This document shows, in pieces, positions 14,102-22,361 of a stretch of DNA of 26,583 nt. The stretch covers positions 1-26,583 of the forward strand of contig CAZAQS010000037.1 in the NCBI GenBank assembly GCA_964486825.1, read 5' to 3'. The notes under the pieces are model-generated. The model worked only from the letters and a program-made list of their open reading frames with translations, was not told the origin of the DNA and made no database searches. Position 1 is the first letter of the stretch, and every line of letters starts with the position of its first letter. A program made the position numbers and the translations under genes. The stretch is from CAZAQS01 sp964486825. Lineage in GTDB: Bacteria > Chloroflexota > Anaerolineae > Anaerolineales > UBA4823.

Positions 14102-15199
14102 ATGGATAAAGCCGAAGAAATCAAGGAAAAACGAAGTAGGCTGTGGCGCTTCCTGGAGGCCCGTAATCTGGACGGGATCCTGGTTACAAAACGTTCTAAC
14201 TTTGCCTGGATCACTGCTGGCGGCGATAACCATATTTTTCTAGCCAGCGAAGCCGGCGCAGCCTCCGTCCTGCTGACCCGGGATGGAGATTACCTGCTGG
14301 CAGCATGGATGGATGGTGATCGTCTGATGGCGGAGGAGGTCGCCGGGCAGGGTTACCAGCTCAAGAAGTATGCCTGGTTCGAGGGCCGCCAGAAGACGCT
14401 TGAAGCGCTGACGAAAGGAAAACGAATTGGCTCCGATATCCCTGTACCCGGCTTTGAGACGGTTCAAGAGGATTGGCGTGAGCTGGTTTACCCGCTGACC
14501 GAGGCCGAGATCGAGCGGGTCCGCCAGACAGGATGGCTGATCGAAGAAGCTTTCCTGGAGGTCGCAAAGACCGTGAAGCCAGGCGACAGCGAGTTATCCA
14601 TTGCCGGCAAGCTGGCCCAGGCTTGCACTTGCCGGGGCATCTATATGTCCGTATTGCTGGTAGGCTCCGATGAACGCCTGTATAAGTACCGCCACTGTTT
14701 ACCCACAGAGAAAGATGTTAATAAATTGGTATTGATGCACGTGGCCGGTCAACGCCTTGGCCTGCACGCCAACATCACCCGCATGTTGCACTTCGGTGAG
14801 GCGCCAGAAGATCTGAGGTGTCGCCACAGGGCAGTCAGCTATATCCACAGCCAGATCCTGGCTAGCTTGAAGCCGGGTGAACATTTTTGCACCGTGTTTG
14901 ACAGGATCAAAAGCGCCTATACGGAAACGGGCTTTGCTGAAGAGTGGAAAGGACATGTCCAGGGAGGGCCGGCGGGCTATGAAGCCTGCTACCCGATGCT
15001 GCTGCTCGACCCGCAAGCCATTGTTCAGGTCAACCAAACCTACGACTGGCTGGTGACTGTGCCTGGAACGAAGACTGAAGAGTTGAGTCTCTTGACGGAA
15101 GATGATGTTGAAGTGCTCTCGTTGAGAGCGGGTTGGCCTGAGCTGACCTTTAAGATCGATGGGAAGCTCTATCGAATGCCGGATATCCTGGAAATTTGA
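14102..15199 (+). CDS. M24-fold (creatinase/aminopeptidase P-like) protein with degenerate metal site
   Basis: This 365-residue protein has the two-part layout of aminopeptidase P/creatinase. An N-terminal domain (SNFAWITAGGDNHIFL) is followed by a pita-bread domain beginning at TEAEIERVRQTGWLIEEAF. The metal ligands seem lost. The usual Asp...Asp-x-T-R motif reads MHVAGQRLGLHANITRM, the His motif reads HVQGGPAGYE, and no EPG or final acidic ligand is visible. It is therefore probably not a metallopeptidase. It may resemble the metal-free creatinase type of chemistry or be a binding protein. Its ATG has GAGG upstream and it sits 18 bases after the dehydrogenase stop, inside the sugar operon, which argues for a role on a small metabolite. 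Confidence 0.72.
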   Translation: MDKAEEIKEKRSRLWRFLEARNLDGILVTKRSNFAWITAGGDNHIFLASEAGAASVLLTRDGDYLLAAWMDGDRLMAEEVAGQGYQLKKYAWFEGRQKTLEALTKGKRIGSDIPVPGFETVQEDWRELVYPLTEAEIERVRQTGWLIEEAFLEVAKTVKPGDSELSIAGKLAQACTCRGIYMSVLLVGSDERLYKYRHCLPTEKDVNKLVLMHVAGQRLGLHANITRMLHFGEAPEDLRCRHRAVSYIHSQILASLKPGEHFCTVFDRIKSAYTETGFAEEWKGHVQGGPAGYEACYPMLLLDPQAIVQVNQTYDWLVTVPGTKTEELSLLTEDDVEVLSLRAGWPELTFKIDGKLYRMPDILEI

Positions 15200-15281
15200 A
15201 ATCTCAACCAGGAAAAAATGACCCCAGGGTCAGAAGTTGATGAACGGGTAACCGATAAGACGAATAAATGGAGGTCTAAAC

Positions 15282-16073
15282 ATGAAAGCCTCAGTGTGTA
15301 TCGAGATGATCTTCACCGAATATCCCTTCCTGGAGCGCATCCAGCAGGCAGCTGCCATGGGCTATGACGCGGTAGAGTTTTGGAACTGGGACAATAAGGA
15401 TATGGATGCCATCAAAGAGGCAGCTGCTGTAGCAGGGATAAAAATTGCTACCTTCCAGTCTAACCTGGGAGGCACCCTGATCCATCCAGACCAACGCGAG
15501 GGCTTTGTTCTAGGAATCAAGCAAAGCCTGGCGAAAGCCCAGCAGATGGGTGTAGAGGCCATGTTTCTATTAACCGACGAACTGGGGGAGGACCGCTCGG
15601 TCCGTTACCAGTATCCAGATCTCACTCCCGAACAGAAATACCAGAGCGTTGTAGATGGCTTGAAAGCACTGGCGCCACTGGCGGAAGAAGCGGGCGTCAC
15701 ACTCGTCCTGGAACCGCTGAATATTTACGTGGATCATCCTGGCTATTTCCTGAACCGCTCGGGTGTTGGGTTTCAACTGGTCAGAGAGGTGAATAGCCCT
15801 CGCATCCGCCTGCTCTACGATATTTACCATATGCAAGTGATGGAAGGCAACCTGATCGATACCCTCACACAAAACCTGGACCTGATCGGGCATATCCACG
15901 TCGCCGATGTACCTGGCCGGCATGAACCCGGAAGTGGGGAGATCAACTATACCAATGTTATGAAAAGGCTGCGCGAAGCAGGCTATGGCGGTTACGTCGG
16001 AATGGAATTCGAACCGACGATCTCTTCTCCTAAGGCAGCAGCAGCGGCGCTGGCCCTTGTCAGATGCGAATAG
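15282..16073 (+). CDS. Hydroxypyruvate isomerase-family TIM barrel (Hyi/OtnI-like)
   Basis: This 263-residue AP-endonuclease-2-type TIM barrel is related to hydroxypyruvate isomerase and 2-oxo-tetronate isomerase. The paired catalytic glutamates are in LVLEPLNIYVDHPGY and VGMEFEPT, and the metal/substrate strand HIHVADVPGRHEPGSGEINY is the family signature. It should carry out an aldose-ketose or 2-oxoacid isomerisation on a short (C3 to C6) sugar derivative. GGAGG precedes the ATG. It lies between the M24-like and E1 alpha genes, so it may prepare the alpha-ketol or oxoacid that the dehydrogenase complex cleaves. The exact substrate cannot be told. Confidence 0.8.
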   Translation: MKASVCIEMIFTEYPFLERIQQAAAMGYDAVEFWNWDNKDMDAIKEAAAVAGIKIATFQSNLGGTLIHPDQREGFVLGIKQSLAKAQQMGVEAMFLLTDELGEDRSVRYQYPDLTPEQKYQSVVDGLKALAPLAEEAGVTLVLEPLNIYVDHPGYFLNRSGVGFQLVREVNSPRIRLLYDIYHMQVMEGNLIDTLTQNLDLIGHIHVADVPGRHEPGSGEINYTNVMKRLREAGYGGYVGMEFEPTISSPKAAAAALALVRCE

Positions 16074-16106
16074 GAAGCAATGTCAATAAGATGCTCGGAG
16101 GATTCT

Positions 16107-17066
16107 ATGAATATCACCCATGAAAAGTACGTCCTGATGTATGAGCTGATGCTGAAGATCCGCTATTTCGAGGAGCGGGTGAAAGACCTCTTCGCCAGCG
16201 GTGAGATGCCCGGCTTCGTGCACTTGTACCTGGGGCAAGAAGCAGTCGCTGCAGGAGCCTGCGCTCCGCTCAATGCCGATGACTACATCACCAGCACTCA
16301 CCGTGGGCATGGCCATATCCTCGCCAAGGGTGGGGAGATGAAATTTATGATGGCAGAGCTGTATGGGAAGGCTACAGGGTACAACAAGGGTAAGGGGGGC
16401 TCGATGCATATCGCCTGGCCCGAGCTGGGTATCCTGGGCGCAAACGGCATCGTTAGCGCCGGCATCCCCATTGCCACCGGAGCCGCCATGTCTTCCAGGT
16501 TGCGAAAATCAGGCCAGGTTGTGGTTTGTTTCTTTGGGGACGGCGCTTCTAACGAAGGTACCTTCCATGAATCATTAAATATTGCCAGCGCCTTTGACCT
16601 GCCGATCGTCTACGTGTGCGAGAACAACTTGTACGCGGTTGGCACACGGCAGTCGCAGGTACGGAAGGTTGAGGATATCGCGGACCGGAGCGTTGGATAT
16701 GGTATGCCTGGATTGGTAGTGGATGGAAATGATGTGATTGCGGTCTTTGAAGCGGTATCCGAAGCCGTCGATCGAGCCCGGGCTGGGTCCGGCCCTACTC
16801 TCATTGAGTGCAAGACCTATCGCTGGAGGACACACTTTGAAGGCGAGCCTGATACCTATCGCCCCCCTGAAGAGGTCGCTGCATGGATCAGTCGTGAGCC
16901 TATTGCCCCTTACCGTCGCACACTGATCGAGATGGGCGTGGTTAGCGAAGAGGAAGCAGTATCGATCGAAGATGCTGTTCTCTCAGAACTGGACGAAGCC
17001 GTCGAGTTTGCGCGCTCCAGCCCGCTCCCGGCTCCAGAGACCGCGCTAGAGGGCTTGTGGGCTTAG
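16107..17066 (+). CDS. TPP-dependent dehydrogenase E1 component, alpha subunit (AcoA-like)
   Basis: This 319-residue alpha subunit of a heterotetrameric E1 belongs to the acetoin/pyruvate dehydrogenase type. Landmarks are STHRGHGHILAKGG (TPP-contacting His) and the TPP motif beginning FFGDGASNEGTFHESLN and ending in CENNLYAV. The phosphorylation-loop-like region is followed by YRWRTHFEGE. GGAGG lies 5 bases before the chosen ATG; an in-frame ATG at 16080 lacks this. With E1 beta, an AcoX-like gene and E2 downstream, it matches acetoin dehydrogenase gene sets more than pyruvate dehydrogenase. The substrate may differ from acetoin, because the surrounding genes act on sugars. Confidence 0.88.
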   Translation: MNITHEKYVLMYELMLKIRYFEERVKDLFASGEMPGFVHLYLGQEAVAAGACAPLNADDYITSTHRGHGHILAKGGEMKFMMAELYGKATGYNKGKGGSMHIAWPELGILGANGIVSAGIPIATGAAMSSRLRKSGQVVVCFFGDGASNEGTFHESLNIASAFDLPIVYVCENNLYAVGTRQSQVRKVEDIADRSVGYGMPGLVVDGNDVIAVFEAVSEAVDRARAGSGPTLIECKTYRWRTHFEGEPDTYRPPEEVAAWISREPIAPYRRTLIEMGVVSEEEAVSIEDAVLSELDEAVEFARSSPLPAPETALEGLWA

Positions 17067-17136
17067 GGACGATAAAACCCAATCAACAATAAGAACTTTC
17101 CACTCATCCGTGGGTGTATTCGTAGGAGATGATACG

Positions 17137-18123
17137 ATGAGACAATTATTTTACAACCAGGCAGTAGCTGAAGCGCTGGCAGAAGAGATGCGCAGGGACC
17201 CGACCGTGATCTTGTGGGGTATCGATATTGGACCTTATGGGGGTGCGAATGCAGCTACCAAAGGGCTATTTGAGGAATTCGGGAAAGAACGGGTCATCGA
17301 TATGCCCGTATCAGAATTGGGGTACGTGGGGTTGGGTGTGGGTGCAGCTGCTACGGGCATCCGCCCGGTAATCGAGCTCCAGTTCTCGGATTGGATCACG
17401 CTGGCCTCAGAGATGATCATCAACCAAGCAGCAAAGATGCGCTATATGTTCGGCGGTGTCCTGGAGATGCCGTTGGTGATCCGCGCCCCAGTTGGCGGTT
17501 ACCTTTCAGCAGGCGCCCAACACTCTAACAGCTTCGAATCGATGTTCTCCTTTGTACCCGGGATTAAGGTGATCATGCCTTCCACCCCGTATGACGTAAA
17601 AGGATTATTGAAAAGCGCCATCCGCGATAACAACACAGTCCTCTTCCTCGAGCATAAGAAACTTTACGGGATGAAGGGGGATGTGCCTGAGGAAGAATAT
17701 ACCTTACCCATCGGGGAGGCTGCTATCCGGCGTGAAGGCCAGGATGTAACCATCGTTACGTATGCCTTTATGGTAGGCAAATCAATGGCTGCCGCTGAGA
17801 AGCTTTCCCTGGAAGGGATTGAGGCGGAGGTGATCGATTTGCGCACGGTTGATCCGCTCGATAGGGAAATGATCCTGGCTTCAGTAAAAAAGACCAGCCG
17901 GCTCGTCGTCGTCCAGGAAACCTGGAAGGATTGCAGCATCAGCTCGGAAGTGGCGGCCCTGGTTGCCGAAAATGCTCTAGATTATCTCGATGCACCAATC
18001 GTCCGGGTCGGTGCAAAAGATGTACCCATACCCTTCAGCCCTGTCCTTGAAGAGTTTGTGCTCCCGAAGGAAGAGGATATCGTCAACGCGGTCCATAAAG
18101 TAATGGACAGAGTGCCTGTATGA
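17137..18123 (+). CDS. TPP-dependent dehydrogenase E1 component, beta subunit (AcoB-like)
   Basis: This 328-residue E1 beta subunit has the transketolase pyrimidine-binding domain followed by the C-terminal domain. It starts MRQLFYNQAVAEALAEEM. Family landmarks are MPVSELGYVGLGVGAAATG, VIELQFSDWI, APVGGYLSAGAQHS and LFLEHKKLYG, then VDLRTVDPLDR-type sequence (DLRTVDPLDREMIL) and VVQETWKDCSI. The ATG at 17137 follows TAGGAG; the earlier in-frame ATG (17110) is poorer. It lies 70 bases after E1 alpha. Together the two form the TPP-dependent decarboxylating or ketol-cleaving core that loads the acyl group on lipoyl-E2. Confidence 0.9.
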   Translation: MRQLFYNQAVAEALAEEMRRDPTVILWGIDIGPYGGANAATKGLFEEFGKERVIDMPVSELGYVGLGVGAAATGIRPVIELQFSDWITLASEMIINQAAKMRYMFGGVLEMPLVIRAPVGGYLSAGAQHSNSFESMFSFVPGIKVIMPSTPYDVKGLLKSAIRDNNTVLFLEHKKLYGMKGDVPEEEYTLPIGEAAIRREGQDVTIVTYAFMVGKSMAAAEKLSLEGIEAEVIDLRTVDPLDREMILASVKKTSRLVVVQETWKDCSISSEVAALVAENALDYLDAPIVRVGAKDVPIPFSPVLEEFVLPKEEDIVNAVHKVMDRVPV

Positions 18124-18183
18124 TTCAAAGGGAATCAGCAAGCCGAGACGGAGCTGTGTAGGCCTTCATAAGCGAGGTAAGTC

Positions 18184-18948
18184 ATGGAACTGCTCAGGAA
18201 TAAAGTCGCATTAATTACAGGCGCTGCTCAAGGCATTGGCTTTTCCATCGCCCAGGCCTTTGTAGAGGAATGCGCCGACGTGATGCTTGCAGATATCCAG
18301 GCTGAAAAAGCAAAGCGATCTGCCCAACAGCTCAACGCGTTGACGGGAAAGCGTGCAGCAGGAATCGCTCTGGATGTCACCAATAAGCAGAAGGTAGAGT
18401 CTGTCGTTCGTGCAACGCTGGATACTTTCGGACGTCTGGATATCCTGGTCAACAATGCCGGGATTCTGCGCCCGAACCTTATCATCGAACATCCAGAGGA
18501 TGAGTTTGATGAGGTCCTGGCAGTTAATGTCAAGGGAACTTTCCTTTGCTCTCAGGCAGCAGCCAAAGTGATGATCGCGCAAGGTCAGGGAGGCAGTATT
18601 ATCATCATCTCGTCTGCCTCAGGGAAAAAACCAGATCCAAAGGGGGCCGCTTACTGCAGCTCAAAATCAGCGCAAATCGGTTTGATGCGTGTACTGGCCC
18701 TTGAGCTCGGGCAGTACGGGATACGAGCCAATGCCATCCTCCCTGGGGCGACTGACACTGAAATGTTACGGGATGTCTGCGCCCAGGTGCCTGGCTTGAA
18801 ACAGGCCTTGGAAGAAAGGACTCCTCTGGGGAAGATGGCTACCCCTCGGGATCAGGCTAATGCAGCAGTATTCCTGGCTTCAGACCTGGCAAGCCATGTA
18901 ACAGGAGCACAGCTGGTTGTTTCAGGTGGTGAATTTATGGCGGGTTAG
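18184..18948 (+). CDS. Short-chain dehydrogenase/reductase
   Basis: This 254-residue classical SDR uses NAD(P)+. It has the nucleotide motif ITGAAQGIGFSIA, the structural NNAG (LVNNAGILRP), catalytic Ser about 144 and the YxxxK pair Tyr157/Lys161 in AAYCSSK. LPGATDTEM is the usual post-catalytic segment. An acidic residue after the second strand (LADIQAEK) suggests NAD+. It lies between E1 beta and the AcoX-like gene, inside what would otherwise be a plain acetoin-type gene order. This suggests it makes or removes the ketol substrate of the complex, in the way acetoin/diacetyl reductases and polyol dehydrogenases do. Confidence 0.88.
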   Translation: MELLRNKVALITGAAQGIGFSIAQAFVEECADVMLADIQAEKAKRSAQQLNALTGKRAAGIALDVTNKQKVESVVRATLDTFGRLDILVNNAGILRPNLIIEHPEDEFDEVLAVNVKGTFLCSQAAAKVMIAQGQGGSIIIISSASGKKPDPKGAAYCSSKSAQIGLMRVLALELGQYGIRANAILPGATDTEMLRDVCAQVPGLKQALEERTPLGKMATPRDQANAAVFLASDLASHVTGAQLVVSGGEFMAG

Positions 18949-18954
18949 CAAAGA

Positions 18955-19962
18955 ATGACTATTGTCGGAATCATCGCAAACCCGGCTTCGGGTAAAGATA
19001 TCCGGCGCCTGGTAACACAGGCTATGGTCGTAGGGAACCGCCAAAAGACCGGCATCTTGCGTTCGATCCTGTTCGGGTTGCATTCTGCCGGAATCGAGGA
19101 TGTGCGCATCATGCCCGATACATTCGGGATCGGTCAGCAGGCCATTCACGATCTGCAAGTCCAATGGGAACACGTTACCATAGGGGCCAGTATCCTGGAC
19201 ATGCCGGTGACTGACTCGCAGATCGATACCACCACTGCAGCTTGCATGCTTGTTGAGGCAGGCGCTGGCTGCATGATTGTGCTCGGCGGAGATGGGACCA
19301 CCCGTGCAGTCGCCAGAGTTTGTGGGGAAACCCCAGTCCTCCCGCTCTCAACGGGCACGAACAATGTGATGCCCCAGTTCATTGACGGTACCATCGCTGG
19401 TATGGCGGCCGGCCTGATTGCCCAGCAGGAGGCCTCTGTATGGAAGGAGCTATGTTACCGAAGCAAGCGCATCGATATCTATATCAACGGGCAAGTTGTT
19501 GACATGGCGTTGGTCGATGTGGGAGCTGTTGCCGGTAATTTCACCGGCTCCCGGGCTATCTGGGAGACCTCCACCCTAAGACAAATTGCGGTTACGCGTG
19601 CTTCTCCTTCCAGCATTGGTCTTTCTTCCATTGTAGGGCTGATCCAGCCGGTCTCCATCCATGATGAGTTTGGCATCGTCACGAAGATCGGTCAGGGTGG
19701 TTTGGGATGGAAGATCACCGCGCCTATCGGTCCAGGATTGGTATCCACCATCCCGATCGAGGAGGTGAGGATGTTAGCTCCGGCCCAAACCCATCCCATC
19801 GTCGTTGAACGCCCCCTGGTCCTAACTTTGGACGGTGAGCGGGTAATCCGCCTTCGAGAAGGGGAAGATGCAGCGGTTGTCTTACAAACCCAAGGTCCCT
19901 GGATCGTGCAGGTGGAGCGGGTAATGGAGTGGGCCGCCCAAGTGCGCTGGTTTTTTCAATAA
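18955..19962 (+). CDS. acoX: ATP-NAD kinase-fold protein, AcoX-like
   Basis: This 335-residue protein has the NAD kinase/diacylglycerol kinase-like fold seen in AcoX, a common but functionally unresolved partner of acetoin dehydrogenase genes. The start IIANPASGKDIRRLV and the central GGDGTTRAVARV with PLSTGTNNVMP are the family nucleotide-site motifs. The C-terminal half (residues about 170-335) is a beta-rich domain as in other AcoX proteins. It begins 6 bases after the SDR stop and the E2 gene begins 11 bases after it, so all three are co-translated. A role in cofactor supply or repair for the complex is conjecture. Confidence 0.82.
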   Translation: MTIVGIIANPASGKDIRRLVTQAMVVGNRQKTGILRSILFGLHSAGIEDVRIMPDTFGIGQQAIHDLQVQWEHVTIGASILDMPVTDSQIDTTTAACMLVEAGAGCMIVLGGDGTTRAVARVCGETPVLPLSTGTNNVMPQFIDGTIAGMAAGLIAQQEASVWKELCYRSKRIDIYINGQVVDMALVDVGAVAGNFTGSRAIWETSTLRQIAVTRASPSSIGLSSIVGLIQPVSIHDEFGIVTKIGQGGLGWKITAPIGPGLVSTIPIEEVRMLAPAQTHPIVVERPLVLTLDGERVIRLREGEDAAVVLQTQGPWIVQVERVMEWAAQVRWFFQ

Positions 19963-19973
19963 AGGATGTCATT

Positions 19974-21149
19974 ATGCCAATAGAAGTTGTCATGCCAAAA
20001 TTGGGTTTGAATATGTCAGAAGGCCGGTTGTTGGAGTGGTTAAGAAAGGAAGGCGACCCGGTCCAGCGCGGCGATCCATTATTTGTGGTAGAGACGGATA
20101 AAGTAACGACTGAGTCGGAAGCCCAGGTGAGTGGTGTGCTGGGCAAGATCCTGGTGCATGCCGGGGATACTGTACCTGTCCGCACAATCGTTACCCACAT
20201 CCTGGCGGAGGGAGAGGTGGAAGATATGCTCTCCAGAGCTCCCGTAGTAGAAATGCCTGCAATTGAAGGTCCGGTTGTAACAAAGGCCCAGATGCCCGCG
20301 TTAGGGGGCGGAAAAGCGTTGGCCTCCCCTGTCGCGAAACGCATGGCGAAGGAGCATGGGATCGATCTCGCCAGCGTAAAGGGGAGTGGGCCAGATGGGC
20401 GGATTGTACAAGAGGATATCGAGCGGGTCTTGAAGGGCAGGCAGGAGGCGCCAGCACAGCTCTCCTCTGAGATGATGCTCCCAGTAGATGGGGTACGGGC
20501 TGTGATCGCCAGGCGTATGGCTGGTAGCCTGGCCTCTACTGCACCGGTAACGCTCCAATCCGAAACGGATGTCAGCGAGCTGGTTGCACTCCGCGAAAGG
20601 CTCAGGGTAAATACGCAAAACGGCGATCAACTCCCCGGATACAATGCCATCTTCATGTGGCTTGTCGCTCAAGCATTGCGAGAGCACCCCAGGTTAAACG
20701 CGACACAGGTCGGAGAATTCATCAAGATACAAACACAAATCAATATTGGCCTGGCAGTGGACACTCTTGCCGGATTGATGGTTGTGGTGGTCAGGGAGGC
20801 GGATAAGAAGTCCATCCAACAGATCCACGCAGAGCTTCACAAACTCGTTGAGCGAGCTTTGGAACGGAAAAGCCTGCAGGAAGACCTGGAAGGGGGTACT
20901 TTTACCATTACCAACCTGGGTCCGTTTGGTGTGGATGGGTTTACACCCATTATCAACCCGCCCGAGATGGCGATTTTGGGGATCGGGAGGATCGCCGAGA
21001 AGCTGGTGATACGTGAAGGAAAAGTAACCCAACGCCACATTTCAACCTTAAGCTTAACCTTTGATCATCGCCTGGTTGACGGAGCACCGGCTGGACGGTT
21101 CCTGCAAACCATCGCGGGTTTGATTGCGGAGCTAGGGAAGGAAGGATAG
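19974..21149 (+). CDS. Dihydrolipoamide acyltransferase E2 (AcoC-like)
   Basis: This 391-residue E2 core of the 2-oxoacid/acetoin dehydrogenase complex transfers the acyl group to CoA. Domains in order: a lipoyl domain with the modified Lys43 in ETDKVTTES; a flexible linker; the peripheral subunit-binding domain, SPVAKRMAKEHGIDL through GSGPDGRIVQEDI (about 107-143); and the catalytic domain with the active-site HRLVDG (His365, Asp369). AAAGGA precedes the ATG; a GTG-type start further upstream would overlap acoX. No E3 is in the window, so a lipoamide dehydrogenase from elsewhere must serve. The single lipoyl domain is typical of acetoin-type E2 in Gram-positive-like operons. Confidence 0.9.
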   Translation: MPIEVVMPKLGLNMSEGRLLEWLRKEGDPVQRGDPLFVVETDKVTTESEAQVSGVLGKILVHAGDTVPVRTIVTHILAEGEVEDMLSRAPVVEMPAIEGPVVTKAQMPALGGGKALASPVAKRMAKEHGIDLASVKGSGPDGRIVQEDIERVLKGRQEAPAQLSSEMMLPVDGVRAVIARRMAGSLASTAPVTLQSETDVSELVALRERLRVNTQNGDQLPGYNAIFMWLVAQALREHPRLNATQVGEFIKIQTQINIGLAVDTLAGLMVVVVREADKKSIQQIHAELHKLVERALERKSLQEDLEGGTFTITNLGPFGVDGFTPIINPPEMAILGIGRIAEKLVIREGKVTQRHISTLSLTFDHRLVDGAPAGRFLQTIAGLIAELGKEG

Positions 21150-21167
21150 TCTGTAGATGGAGGATGC

Positions 21168-22172
21168 ATGAAAGCTGTCCATTTTCTTGGAGGGGGGCGA
21201 ATCAGTCTCGATGAGATCGACGACCCCCAACCGCTTGGGCGAGAGGTGGTCGTGCGGGTCAGATCGGCTTCTATATGCGGGACGGACCGCGAAAACCTGG
21301 AAGGGCCAGGCCAGCGGACTGTTCCCGGGCATGAGAATGCCGGTGAGGTGGTCGCGGTAGATCAGCCAGCCAGGTTAAAAGTAGGGGATAGGGTGGCAAT
21401 CAACTGCCATATTACCTGCGGGCACTGCGAGCACTGCATTAATGGGGATCTTTATTTCTGCGATGAGCTGTCCGTGATCGGTTTCGACCGCGATGGCGGC
21501 TACGCTGAATACCTGCTGGTCCCCGAGGCGTGCTGCATGCCAATTTTGGATGATATTTCCTACGAAGAGGCCTCCTTGATGGTGGATATGCTAGGGACAC
21601 CCTACCGCGGGCTGAAGCGCGCCCAGCTTATCCCAGGTGGGAAAATCGCGATCTGGGGGGCCGGGCCGATTGGCCTGGGGCTGCTGATGACTGCCAAACG
21701 CTTTGGTCTCCATGCGGCAATCATCGACCTGAGCGAGTACCGGTTAGGATTGGCAAGGAATTTCTATCCTGACCTGGTGCTCAACCCCCAAAGCGATCTC
21801 GTCAGTGAAGCGCTGAGTGATTGGACGCAGGGACGGGGAGTAGAGGCGGCATTCGAGTGCGTGGGCAGTGAGAAAGCCGCTCAGCAAGCCTTATCTGCGG
21901 TCAAAAAGCGCGGCAAGCTGGTCATCGTTGGCGTTAGCCACCAGCTCACGCTAAATCCCTGGGAGCATTTGATCTGCCGGGAATTGACCGTGATTGGGAC
22001 GCGTAATTTCAACACCAAGGAGTTTGATGAGATGGCAGGACTGGTGCGAAGTGGCCTGCCGCTTACCCAGGTCGTCACCCACCGCTTTCCCCTCGGGGAA
22101 GCTGAACAGGCCTTTCGTTTGTTCATGAGCGGAAAGAGTGGGAAGATTTTAATCACCAATCAGGAGCGATAA
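21168..22172 (+). CDS. Zn-dependent alcohol dehydrogenase (MDR) 2
   Basis: This 334-residue medium-chain dehydrogenase has ICGTDRENL and PGHENAGEV catalytic zinc segments, a structural zinc lobe CGHCEHCINGDLYFC and the Rossmann loop AIWGAGPIGLGLL. The N-terminal domain is shorter than in dehydrogenase 1, and the catalytic His is followed by Glu-Asn-Ala rather than Glu-Leu-Cys, so the substrate pocket differs. GGAGG precedes the ATG 18 bases after the E2 stop, making it the last gene of the rightward operon. It may resemble glucose- or butanediol-type dehydrogenases. The substrate cannot be assigned. Confidence 0.86.
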   Translation: MKAVHFLGGGRISLDEIDDPQPLGREVVVRVRSASICGTDRENLEGPGQRTVPGHENAGEVVAVDQPARLKVGDRVAINCHITCGHCEHCINGDLYFCDELSVIGFDRDGGYAEYLLVPEACCMPILDDISYEEASLMVDMLGTPYRGLKRAQLIPGGKIAIWGAGPIGLGLLMTAKRFGLHAAIIDLSEYRLGLARNFYPDLVLNPQSDLVSEALSDWTQGRGVEAAFECVGSEKAAQQALSAVKKRGKLVIVGVSHQLTLNPWEHLICRELTVIGTRNFNTKEFDEMAGLVRSGLPLTQVVTHRFPLGEAEQAFRLFMSGKSGKILITNQER

Positions 22173-22199
22173 GGAAAGGTAAATCTAAGCCAAAAAATC

Positions 22200-22236
22200 A
22201 ACGCGCTTCCATATAGACAGGCGTGTTATTTCTTTT
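22200..22236 (+). terminator. Probable terminator of the rightward operon
   Basis: AACGCGC and GCGTGTT pair over 7 positions, including one G.T wobble, around a 14-base loop, followed by ATTTCTTTTT. It lies 27 bases after the last operon stop. The stem is modest, so termination may be partial. Confidence 0.5.
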
Positions 22237-22270
22237 TCCCCATTCCCTGTTGATAAAACGCGCAACAATG

Positions 22271-22303
22271 ATCAATTGATTATTTAAACAATTTAGGATA
22301 AAC
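22271..22303 (+). promoter_or_regulatory. Promoter and candidate operator of the SorC-type regulator
   Basis: TTGATT (22276-22281) and TAAACT (22299-22304) are 17 bases apart, a fair promoter in very AT-rich DNA. A 10-base perfect palindrome, ATCAATTGAT (22271-22280), overlaps the -35 box, which suits autoregulation. The -10 element is the weaker part, and exact start sites are not determinable. Confidence 0.5.
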
Positions 22304-22361
22304 TTATTTATAAGGATCAACGCATTATCTGAGCACCCTTAAGCAAAACAGGATGGAATAT

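Noticed and set aside
13462..14214. 250-residue minus-strand open frame opposite dehydrogenase 1
   Set aside because: It is antisense to a clearly real zinc dehydrogenase and the next gene, has low-complexity Ser/Thr/Pro composition and no recognisable domain; it is a shadow of codon bias.
15219..15232. TGACCC-CA-GGGTCA inverted repeat between the M24-like and isomerase genes
   Set aside because: The two-base loop is too tight and no T-run follows, so it is not an intrinsic terminator; it could be a protein site, but nothing supports that.
19724..20344. 206-residue minus-strand open frame opposite acoX and E2
   Set aside because: It is antisense to two well-supported genes and matches no fold; a shadow frame.
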